The translations under genes and the position numbers were made by a program. Below are positions 35,018 through 42,732 of a DNA stretch of 64,000 bases, piece after piece. Origin of the DNA: Selenomonas sputigena_A. Its GTDB lineage: Bacteria > Bacillota > Negativicutes > Selenomonadales > Selenomonadaceae. Where the stretch lies: contig NZ_CP194411.1 of the NCBI RefSeq assembly GCF_051603425.1, positions 1,488,001-1,552,000 of the forward strand, read 5' to 3'. Position 1 is the first letter of the stretch. The number at the start of each line of letters is the position of its first letter. The notes under the pieces were generated by a model, which saw nothing but the letters and a program-made list of their open reading frames with translations, had not been told where the DNA came from and did not search any database.

Positions 35018-36358
35018 ATGAGAATTGGCAGCTTGCATATGGTCTCGCGCTATCAGAAGCAGCTGAATACCGCTGCGGAGGAGCAGGCAAAACTCATGGA
35101 ACAGTCGGACGGGCAGTCACTGCACCGCCCCTCGGACGACCCGGTGCGCTACTCGAACTGGATGCGCTACAGCACGGAGCAGAATGAGAACGAGCAGTAT
35201 CAGAAGAACGTAAAAGCGGGCATGTCATGGATGACGCGCACGGACGGTGCTGTATCGGGCATGTCGGATATCTTCAAGACATTGAAGGAAAAGACGATTC
35301 AAGCGGCGCAGTCGCCGCATCAGGATACGGATATGGACGCCATCGCCAAGGATATGTTGGCAAAGCTGCATGAGGTTGTATCCATCGGCAACTCGCAGCA
35401 GGGCGATCGCTACATCTTCTCGGGCCAGTCGGATCTCGTGCAGCCGTTCCTCCTCTCAGAGAAGAATGTGGCGCGAGGCATTCCCAAGACGCTCGACGAT
35501 CACCAGGAGAAGTTCTTCAGTGACGCGAATGTTTCGGGACGCATGAGGCAGATGATCACGCTCCAGGGCGATGACGGCAATGAGTACTATCTGAATACCA
35601 AAACAGGCGATATTTATTCCTATGATTTTATGAAGGACGGCTACAAAAAGAAGATGGCGGCCGGACAGAACGAGGTCATTCCGGCCAACGACCGTGCGGC
35701 TACTATCGGCGGCCCCTTCAATGTTTCGGACAACTTCCTGAACACAGGGCAGATCAAGGACGCCTCCACAGTTCCTCCGGCGGGCGCCGGCATGGGCGTG
35801 GGCTGGTCGCAGAACGTCACGGTCAATGGACGGGCGGTCACGATGTCGCTCAAGACGATCGAACAGCAGGTCGTCAAGTACCAGGGAGACTTCAAACAGA
35901 TCTCCATGGTCAAGAAGAACGGTGCCGTCGAGCCTACGGCCGATACGGTCAACGCGACGGCAGGAGATATCTTCGGCACAAATATTTTCGATGACGCGAA
36001 CTCGGGCAATACGCTCTCGGGAACGGCGGCGATCAACGACATGCTGACCGTTGCGGCGAAGGTCGACGCCTCTGATGTGAACTGGCTGATTTCCGACGGC
36101 GTGACGCTCTCGGATGAGTCGCACAACAACGTCGTCATCTCGCAGGACAAGATTGCGGCGCGTCACAATGTCTACAAGGGCATGTCGGAAATTCTCGACG
36201 ATTATGGCGTTTCCATCCAGAAGGACATCACGGACACGAGCAGCACCGATGTCGCGAAACTCGCCGTCCAGCTTATGCAGGCTTCGGCCATCTACAATAT
36301 GTCGCTTTCCGTCGGGGCGCGCATCCTGCCGCCGACTTTGTCGGATTATCTGTCGTAA
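35018..36358 (+). CDS. flgL: Flagellar hook-associated protein 3
   Basis: 446 residues. N-terminal MVSRYQKQLNTAAEEQAKL and LHRPSDDPVRYSNWMRYS are the FlgL D0/D1 motifs. The C-terminal helix (AVQLMQASAIYNMSLSVGAR) is present. Longer than many FlgL, with an extra middle segment (about 150-350). Starts 11 bases after flgK. Confidence 0.95.
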   Translation: MRIGSLHMVSRYQKQLNTAAEEQAKLMEQSDGQSLHRPSDDPVRYSNWMRYSTEQNENEQYQKNVKAGMSWMTRTDGAVSGMSDIFKTLKEKTIQAAQSPHQDTDMDAIAKDMLAKLHEVVSIGNSQQGDRYIFSGQSDLVQPFLLSEKNVARGIPKTLDDHQEKFFSDANVSGRMRQMITLQGDDGNEYYLNTKTGDIYSYDFMKDGYKKKMAAGQNEVIPANDRAATIGGPFNVSDNFLNTGQIKDASTVPPAGAGMGVGWSQNVTVNGRAVTMSLKTIEQQVVKYQGDFKQISMVKKNGAVEPTADTVNATAGDIFGTNIFDDANSGNTLSGTAAINDMLTVAAKVDASDVNWLISDGVTLSDESHNNVVISQDKIAARHNVYKGMSEILDDYGVSIQKDITDTSSTDVAKLAVQLMQASAIYNMSLSVGARILPPTLSDYLS

Positions 36359-36408
36359 GCGGGGAGACCGTTTTGCCGGCTGAAAAACTGTCGTAGGAGA
36401 AGGAGGCG

Positions 36409-37005
36409 ATGGACATGCTTTCCAATATGGTTTATCTCAATGTGCGGCATACGCTGCCGTTGCTTGGCTGGCAGACCACGCCGTTCCAATTCAAGACAGG
36501 CATGACGCCGGCACAGATGACGGGAAACAGGCGTGAGGCCGCGGCTAATCTCGGCGCGACGCAGGTGCGCATCGACATCGACAGCTATGAAAGCCGCAAG
36601 GCTTACGGCTTTCGCAAGGATGCAGACCTCTGCATCGACTTCCGCAACGCCGGGCTTGCCGGTGTGAAACGCGGCACGAGCCGGCGCTCTTCGGAAGCCT
36701 GGCAGGCCATCGACAATGCGGCGAAGCCGAACGCGAACTTCTTCCAGCGGCAGGCCAAGGGTGAGATCGAGTCCGAGATCAAGAAACAGAAGGAAATCGA
36801 GCTGAAACCAATTCCTCGCCCGCGTTTTACGGTTCATCCGGCGGAGCTCAAGGGCAGGCCTGATGTGGGGGTGCACAGCATCGACATCCGCTCCGAGCCG
36901 TTTGCGGATATCGCGTATGAACCCGGCAGCATCGATTACAGCATGAAAGTGGAGGGATCCATTCGCATGTGGACCTCCATCGGGCATTATGATATATACG
37001 CATAG
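36409..37005 (+). CDS. DUF6470 (YviE-like) protein
   Basis: 198 residues. Position between flgL and fliW is that of yviE in B. subtilis, and RREAAANLGATQVRIDIDSY resembles DUF6470. No signal peptide or membrane segment. Role in flagellar assembly unknown. Confidence 0.8.
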   Translation: MDMLSNMVYLNVRHTLPLLGWQTTPFQFKTGMTPAQMTGNRREAAANLGATQVRIDIDSYESRKAYGFRKDADLCIDFRNAGLAGVKRGTSRRSSEAWQAIDNAAKPNANFFQRQAKGEIESEIKKQKEIELKPIPRPRFTVHPAELKGRPDVGVHSIDIRSEPFADIAYEPGSIDYSMKVEGSIRMWTSIGHYDIYA

Positions 37006-37016
37006 GGGAGACATAC

Positions 37017-37469
37017 ATGAGAAAGATCAAGACGACGCGCTTTGGCGAGATTGAAGAGGACGAGGGAAAGATCATCCGCTTCGCCGCAGGCCTGCCGGCC
37101 TTTGAGGAGGAGAAGGAGTTCATCATCGTCCCTTACGACGAGGAGAGTCCGTATGTTTTCCTGCAGTCGGTGATGACGCCGGATCTGGCGTTCTTAATGA
37201 CGATTCCTTTCATCTTTTTCCCTGACTACGAATTCCGTCTCGAGGACGATGTGCTGGAGAGCCTTGCGCTTGAGAACCAGGAGGATCTTCTGCTCTACAC
37301 ATTGCTGACGCTTCCCGGAAACGACTTCCGCGGGATGACGGCGAACCTTCTCGCTCCGATCGTCATCAACAGCCGCACGAATGAGGGACGCCAGATCGTT
37401 CTCGACAAGAGTGCCTACAAGACGAAGCACCGCCTCTTCCCGCGGGAGGAAGAGAAGAAGGAATCTTAA
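37017..37469 (+). CDS. fliW: Flagellar assembly factor FliW
   Basis: 150 residues. TRFGEIEEDEGKIIRFAAGL and KEFIIVPYDEESPYVFLQS are FliW motifs. FliW binds cytoplasmic flagellin and, when free, binds CsrA and lifts its block on flagellin translation. csrA follows 18 bases later and flagellin lies in the same region, so the whole switch is local. Confidence 0.95.
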   Translation: MRKIKTTRFGEIEEDEGKIIRFAAGLPAFEEEKEFIIVPYDEESPYVFLQSVMTPDLAFLMTIPFIFFPDYEFRLEDDVLESLALENQEDLLLYTLLTLPGNDFRGMTANLLAPIVINSRTNEGRQIVLDKSAYKTKHRLFPREEEKKES

Positions 37470-37487
37470 GGCGGGGAGGGAAAGCGC

Positions 37488-37724
37488 ATGTTGGTATTGA
37501 CGCGAAAGCCGCGCCAGCAGATTATGATCGGCGACGATATCGTCGTCCATGTCGTGGAGGTGCAGGGCGACAACGTCCGCATCGCCATCGAGGCGCCGCA
37601 TGCGGTCAAGATATATCGCGGTGAAATATACCGCGCCATTCAGGATGAGAATAAGCGGGCAGCAGTGTCCGCGGATGTCGACCTCAGACAGGCATTGCCG
37701 CCTCGACGGGAAGACAGCGAATAA
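37488..37724 (+). CDS. csrA: Carbon storage regulator CsrA
   Basis: 78 residues. MLVLTRKPRQQIMIGDDIVV and NVRIAIEAPHAVKIYRGEIY are the RNA-binding beta strands. It probably represses flagellin translation through the leader hairpin at 41239-41258. Confidence 0.96.
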   Translation: MLVLTRKPRQQIMIGDDIVVHVVEVQGDNVRIAIEAPHAVKIYRGEIYRAIQDENKRAAVSADVDLRQALPPRREDSE

Positions 37725-37828
37725 GAAAGTCATCTTTCCTGACACGTCGGCAGGACGCCGTCGGTTGCAGGGGCAGGAAGCCGCTGCAAACAAAGGATTG
37801 AATATATTTATCTATGGAGGGAGAAACT

Positions 37829-38362
37829 ATGATAAGCAAGATTCAGGACGCGCTCGGCGCTGCTGCCGTCATGCAGATGGCGGATCTTGCCGTCGGAGGA
37901 ACGGGGGGATCGACGCCTGCTGCACCGGTTACCAGCGGGATAGGCATCCCGGCGGTGGATACGTCCGGTGCGGAAATCCCGGCGGCAAGCCCGACAGGCA
38001 TTGCGGAGACGCCGGCCGCTGTCGTCGACCCACATCTCAGCACGCAGATCCAGGCACAGCAGACGGCTGAAATCGCCAAGGAGAAGGCCGATCTGGCCGA
38101 GGCCCAGAAGGGAGCGGCCAAGAAGGACAAGCCGATCGATGAGAATCAGATGACGTATCTCATGAAGGAAATCAATCGCCTTATGAGCCGCATGAATTGC
38201 AATCTCGCTTTCGAGTATCACAAGGAAGTCGACATGATGAGCGTTCGCATGCTGGAGAAGAAGACGGGCAAGCTCATAAAGGAAATGCCGCCCGAGTATA
38301 TGATCAAGGGCATGGAAAAAACCCGCGAATGGCTCGGCACGTTCCTGGACGAGCCGGCATAA
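37829..38362 (+). CDS. flaG: FlaG family protein
   Basis: 177 residues. The C-terminal 75 residues (MNCNLAFEYHKEVDMMSVRM, KTGKLIKEMPPEYM) are the FlaG domain. The N-terminal 90 residues are an Ala/Pro/Gly/Thr-rich linker, longer than usual. ATG 37829 follows GGAGGG. FlaG affects filament length in other bacteria. Precedes fliD. Confidence 0.88.
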   Translation: MISKIQDALGAAAVMQMADLAVGGTGGSTPAAPVTSGIGIPAVDTSGAEIPAASPTGIAETPAAVVDPHLSTQIQAQQTAEIAKEKADLAEAQKGAAKKDKPIDENQMTYLMKEINRLMSRMNCNLAFEYHKEVDMMSVRMLEKKTGKLIKEMPPEYMIKGMEKTREWLGTFLDEPA

Positions 38363-38374
38363 GGAGGAAGAAAT

Positions 38375-40102
38375 ATGGGTGTAAACGGAATATACGGCCT
38401 TTCGGGCTCGGGGCTCGACATCGAGTCGCTCGTCAAGATGGGCATGATGGGCAAACAGAAGCAGTACGACAAGATGTACAAGCGCGAGATGACGAATGAG
38501 TACACGAAGACCGCGCTCAACGAGCTCTACAACCAGATCAATACGTACAACCTTTCCGAGCTCACGAACTACAAGAAACAGTCGGATATGGCGGCGAAGA
38601 GCGCCACGACCTCGAACGACAAGGCTGTCACGGTCAGCGCCAACGGCGCGGCGGCTGTCATGAGCCACACGGTCACGGTCGACAGTCTCGCAACGAATGC
38701 CTACTTCCTTTCGAATGCGCCGATCACGCGTTCCTATGTGCCGGATCCGGCCATCACGCCGCCGCCCGATCATTCCAAGAGCATCGAGCTTGCCGATATC
38801 GCTTTCAAGCGCATCGACGATGCGGGAACCTCCGGCGGAGTCAAGCAGTACCATGTTTATTATACGGACGGCACCGATCAGATCGTCAACGAAGGTGATA
38901 CGGCGATTTCCTTTGAAATAAAGGACAAGGCTGGCGCCAGTGCGTCTGAGACGTACACTGTCAAGTACACGTTCAAGGATCTCATGGAAAACAAGAAGAC
39001 GCTGAACGATCTTGCGAGCAATATCCAGAATGCGTCAATTGCCTCGAACGGCTCGCACCAAACGGCGCAGAAAGCCAACTTCAACGCAAGCTACGATGCG
39101 GCGACGGGCTCTTTCAGCATCTACAACAAAAGCGGCGGTGCGAACAACGTCATCGATATCAAGACGCTTGACAAGGGTTCGACGCAGCTCATGAACAATC
39201 TGCATCTCGCAAAGTTTGACCATATGACGAACTCGCTGACCAATTTGCCGGCCTTCGTGCAGGGAACTTCACAGTCGCAGGGCGGTACGGCAGGACAGGT
39301 GACGATTGACGGCAGGCAGTATACGGTCGATGAGAACCGCGTCGTTGTCGGCGGCGTCACCTACAACCTGCTGAACAAGACGCAGCCGGGAGAGAGCGTC
39401 ACGGTTTCCGTTTCGCAGAATGTTGACGCCGTTGTCGACAAAGTGAAGAAATTTGTAGAGAGCTACAACAAGCTTATTGACAATTTGCAGGAAAAGTACA
39501 GCACGCAGCACGACAAGGACTATGATCCGCTGACGAAGGAACAGGAAAAGTCAATGTCGGAGGAACAGATCAAGCGCTGGAATGAAAAGGCCAAGGGAGG
39601 GCTCCTCTACCACAATACTTACTTGGGCCGACTGATCAGCAAGATGCGCGAGTCCGTCTACACGCCGGTCGCCTCAGTCGAATCGAAATACAACTCGGCT
39701 TCGACGATCGGCATCACGACGCAGGTCGGCAACAACAAGGGGCATCTGAAGCTGGATGAAGACAAGCTCAAGAAGGCTCTGGCTGACGATCCCGACTGCG
39801 TCTACCGCATCTTCGGCTCCATGGACGAAAAGGATGATTTCAAGAATTCCGGTGTTTCGATGCGTCTTTCGCAGGTCGCCTTGGACAGCATGAAGGAGAT
39901 CAGCAAGGAAGGCGGAATCAAGGCCGACTGGGATGATTCCAGTACGCTCGGCAATTTGATCCGCCAGCAGAAGCAGAAGATGAAGGACTTCAAGAACCTG
40001 CTTGACGATTTCCAGGATCAGCTCTACAAGAAATATGACGCTATGGAGTCGGCGCTGCAGCAGATGAACAGCATGTACAATTCGCTCTTCGGCGCGAAGT
40101 GA
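38375..40102 (+). CDS. fliD: Flagellar filament cap protein
   Basis: 575 residues. N-terminal IYGLSGSGLDIESLVKMGMM, middle TVDSLATNAY, and C-terminal DDFQDQLYKKYDAMESALQQ with MNSMYNSLFG fit FliD, which caps the filament and folds flagellin. Its chaperone-type genes follow. Confidence 0.94.
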   Translation: MGVNGIYGLSGSGLDIESLVKMGMMGKQKQYDKMYKREMTNEYTKTALNELYNQINTYNLSELTNYKKQSDMAAKSATTSNDKAVTVSANGAAAVMSHTVTVDSLATNAYFLSNAPITRSYVPDPAITPPPDHSKSIELADIAFKRIDDAGTSGGVKQYHVYYTDGTDQIVNEGDTAISFEIKDKAGASASETYTVKYTFKDLMENKKTLNDLASNIQNASIASNGSHQTAQKANFNASYDAATGSFSIYNKSGGANNVIDIKTLDKGSTQLMNNLHLAKFDHMTNSLTNLPAFVQGTSQSQGGTAGQVTIDGRQYTVDENRVVVGGVTYNLLNKTQPGESVTVSVSQNVDAVVDKVKKFVESYNKLIDNLQEKYSTQHDKDYDPLTKEQEKSMSEEQIKRWNEKAKGGLLYHNTYLGRLISKMRESVYTPVASVESKYNSASTIGITTQVGNNKGHLKLDEDKLKKALADDPDCVYRIFGSMDEKDDFKNSGVSMRLSQVALDSMKEISKEGGIKADWDDSSTLGNLIRQQKQKMKDFKNLLDDFQDQLYKKYDAMESALQQMNSMYNSLFGAK

Positions 40103-40129
40103 CGATAAGGGAAAGCAGGGAGAAAACGA

Positions 40130-40588
40130 ATGGTGAATGCGGCTGCGGAAGCATATAAAAGACAGCAGATCATGACGGCGACGCCTGAGGCTCTGACACT
40201 CATGCTCTACAACGGGGCGCTGCGCTTTATGTCGGAAGGCAAGGAAGCGCTTGAGAAGAAGGACTACGAGACGGCAAACAATCTGATCATCAAGGCGGAA
40301 AAGATCATCACGGAATTTCGCGTGACGCTTGATTTCAACTATGAGATTTCGCACCAGCTCCTGCCGCTGTACAACTATGTTTACGACTGCCTCGTGCGGG
40401 GCAATATGGAAAGCGACACGAGCAAGATCGACGAGGCGGCGGATATCATCCGCGAGCTGCGCGACGCCTGGGCGCAGGCCATGAAAAAGGCGCGCGTTGA
40501 ACGATCGGGTGAGGGAGAAGCTGCGGCGGCGGGAGCACCTTCACCAGCTGCGCCGGCGCCTGTCCCGCCGCAGCAGGGGGCGTCCTGA
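40130..40588 (+). CDS. fliS: Flagellin chaperone FliS
   Basis: 152 residues. YKRQQIMTATPEALTLMLYN and FNYEISHQLLPLYNYVYDCL match FliS, the flagellin export chaperone. An Ala/Pro-rich tail of about 25 residues is added. Overlaps the next gene by 1 base. Confidence 0.94.
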   Translation: MVNAAAEAYKRQQIMTATPEALTLMLYNGALRFMSEGKEALEKKDYETANNLIIKAEKIITEFRVTLDFNYEISHQLLPLYNYVYDCLVRGNMESDTSKIDEAADIIRELRDAWAQAMKKARVERSGEGEAAAAGAPSPAAPAPVPPQQGAS

Positions 40589-40929
40589 TGCCGGATTTGC
40601 AAGCCTCTTTGGCGGAGAACATGCAGGCCTATTTTCTGCTCTCAGAGGAGATGCTTAAATTTCTCAAAGAGGACGATGTCGACCGCTTTCTTGAGCTTGA
40701 ACGGCAGCGCGCCGTGATTTTCGAACGCATGGAGGAGCAGGAACTCGATGCGTTCAAGGCGACGGGAGAGGGGCAGGCACTGCTCGAGCGGCTCAAACCC
40801 ATCGAGATGCAGCTGATTTACAGCACGAAGGTCTGGCTGAACAAGGCGCGCGCGCAGAACGACACGGTGCGTTCCTATGAGGTTCGGGGCTTCAATCCAA
40901 GCGGGCATTTGCTGAACCGCGAACTTTGA
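40588..40929 (+). CDS. FliT-like small flagellar protein
   Basis: 113 residues, helical. Placement after fliS and EMLKFLKEDDVDRFLELERQ resemble FliT, the FliD chaperone, though similarity is weak. Translation is coupled to fliS. Confidence 0.68.
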   Translation: MPDLQASLAENMQAYFLLSEEMLKFLKEDDVDRFLELERQRAVIFERMEEQELDAFKATGEGQALLERLKPIEMQLIYSTKVWLNKARAQNDTVRSYEVRGFNPSGHLLNREL

Positions 40930-41031
40930 TTTTGAATGCCGTCGGAAGCCTGGAAACAGGAATCTGGCGGCGTCTTTGGGTCTGTGCTGCAAAATTTGTG
41001 CCGTTCAGGGAAAAAAGTTTCAAAAAATGCT
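40930..41031 (+). other. Gap between the fliDS block and the flagellin promoter
   Basis: About 100 bases with an imperfect hairpin (near 40937-40972) that could end the fliD-fliS transcript. No gene seen. Confidence 0.35.
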
Positions 41032-41058
41032 TAAGTAAATTGCATGTCGCGTCGATAA
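41032..41058 (+). promoter_or_regulatory. Sigma-28 promoter of flagellin
   Basis: TAAG (41032-41035), 15 bases, GTCGATAA (41051-41058). Close to TAAA-N15-GCCGATAA. It leaves a leader of about 230 bases. Confidence 0.75.
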
Positions 41059-41238
41059 ACTAATTGAGCAAACAAAAGAAGCAAAATTGCTCATCCACCA
41101 GTCAGCAACCAGGCGGGAGCCGGTGTCCTGTTGCATGAAGCTAGCTAGCGGCGTCATGCAGCGAAAGCGGAAAACGCCTGCTTTGCTTATTTACCCCCAA
41201 ACGGGTGCGGTTCAGGGCGAAAGCCTTCAACCTAAGAG

Positions 41239-41258
41239 CCGGACAAGGATGCCCGGCG
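41239..41258 (+). promoter_or_regulatory. CsrA-binding hairpin in the flagellin leader
   Basis: GCCGG (41239-41243) and CCGGC (41254-41258) close a loop carrying ACAAGGATG, which matches the CsrA consensus core ACARGGAUG. A second GGA-type site overlaps the ribosome site AGGGAGGA at 41280-41287. This is the two-site layout known for hag in B. subtilis. Confidence 0.65.
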
Positions 41259-41295
41259 AAGAAGAAAACAGACACAACCAGGGAGGAAAAGACAA

Positions 41296-42615
41296 ATGGC
41301 ATTAGTAGTCAAGAACAACATGATGGCAGTCAACACGCTGAACACGTTGAACAAGAACCAGAGCGCTCTCTCGACGAGCCTCAAGCAGGTTTCGTCCGGC
41401 ATGAAGATCAACGGTGCTGTTGATGACGCTTCGGGCTATGCGATTTCCGAGCGCATGCGCGTCCAGATTCGTTCGCTCGATCAGGACAACAACAACACGC
41501 AGAACGGCAACAGCATGATGAAGGTCGCTGAGGGCGCCGTTTCGAGCACGGTTGACATCCTCAAGACCCTCAAGGAGAAGGTCATCAACGCTGCCAACGA
41601 CACGAACACGGATGACGATCGCGCCACGATCCAGAAGGAGCTCAACCAGAGCATCGACCAGATCAACGACAACGCGAACATCACGTTCAACGGCAAGTAC
41701 CTCGTCGACGGCACGCACAACCAGAAGGTTACGGCTACGACGACGACGTTCACGAACCAGGCGATGAGCACGGCGACGGCGGGTGCCTCGGGTATTACGG
41801 CGTTGCTTGACCGCACGGGCCGCAACCTCAACATCCACTCGCAGGATACGATTACGGTTTCCTATGTCAACCAGGGCAAGACGGAGACGACGTCCTTCAA
41901 GGTTTCGACTTGCACGTTCCAGGAGATCATCACCAAGATTTCCGGCATGAGCACGACGGGCGTCAACGGTACGGCCACGGCGATCGGTGCGTCGTCCATC
42001 ATCGGCACGAATGCTGCCGGCGATACGGTTTACACGGCTTCCGGCGAGAGTGCCATCACGCTTTATGCTTCGGGTACGGGCGTCGGCAAGTCCCTCGGCG
42101 GCATCACGTTCAGCATCACGGACACGCAGGGCAACATCAACAAGTCCGCAAATGCTGTTCTCGATGCGTTCACCGAGACGGTTCGTGCGCAGGATAACTC
42201 GCAGGACAACTCGATGAACTTCCAGATCGGCACGCGTGCCAACCAGGCGATCCGCGTCGGCATGACGGATATGCGCGCACAGGCTCTCGGTCTCCAGGGT
42301 TCCGACGGCGCTACGCTGAACATCGGCACGCGCGACAAGGCTAACGCTGCGATCAACGTTCTCGACAACGCGATCAGCAAGGCGCTTGACCAGCAGACGA
42401 CGATCGGCGCTGTCCAGAGCCGTCTGAACTACACGAGCCAGAACCTGACGACGGCAAGCGAGAACGTCCAGGCTTCCGAGTCCACGATCCGCGACGTCGA
42501 CATGGCAAAGGCTATGACGAACTACACGAAGAACAACGTCCTCATGCAGGCTGCTCAGGCTATGCTCGCGCAGGCCAACCAGTCCAGCTCCGGCGTTCTC
42601 AGCCTTCTCCAGTAA
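41296..42615 (+). CDS. Flagellin
   Basis: 439 residues, the main filament protein. N-terminal D0/D1 (VVKNNMMAVNTLNTLNKNQS, DDASGYAISERMR) and C-terminal D1/D0 (SRLNYTSQNLTTASENVQAS, MLAQANQSSSGVLSLLQ) are intact. The surface-exposed middle (about 145-300) is very rich in Thr, Ser, Ala and Gly, a good O-glycosylation target. It lies directly before the glycosyltransferase array, with its own sigma-28 promoter and terminator. Confidence 0.97.
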   Translation: MALVVKNNMMAVNTLNTLNKNQSALSTSLKQVSSGMKINGAVDDASGYAISERMRVQIRSLDQDNNNTQNGNSMMKVAEGAVSSTVDILKTLKEKVINAANDTNTDDDRATIQKELNQSIDQINDNANITFNGKYLVDGTHNQKVTATTTTFTNQAMSTATAGASGITALLDRTGRNLNIHSQDTITVSYVNQGKTETTSFKVSTCTFQEIITKISGMSTTGVNGTATAIGASSIIGTNAAGDTVYTASGESAITLYASGTGVGKSLGGITFSITDTQGNINKSANAVLDAFTETVRAQDNSQDNSMNFQIGTRANQAIRVGMTDMRAQALGLQGSDGATLNIGTRDKANAAINVLDNAISKALDQQTTIGAVQSRLNYTSQNLTTASENVQASESTIRDVDMAKAMTNYTKNNVLMQAAQAMLAQANQSSSGVLSLLQ

Positions 42616-42642
42616 TTCCTTACGGGATTCTGAAAGGCTCTG

Positions 42643-42671
42643 GAGCCTCCCTTCGGGGAGGCTCTTTTTTG
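42643..42671 (+). terminator. Flagellin terminator
   Basis: GAGCCTCCC and GGGAGGCTC with TTCG loop, then T6. It ends the flagellin message before the array. Confidence 0.92.
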
Positions 42672-42677
42672 TCTGAT

Positions 42678-42704
42678 TAAGTTCCAGGCTGTTTATCACG
42701 ATAA
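42678..42704 (+). promoter_or_regulatory. Sigma-28-like promoter of the glycosyltransferase array
   Basis: TAAG (42678-42681), 15 bases, CACGATAA (42697-42704). Same -35 and spacing as the flagellin promoter. It lies between the flagellin terminator and the first array gene. Confidence 0.65.
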
Positions 42705-42732
42705 CAAAGCATAGGTTTATCGGGAGGTTATC

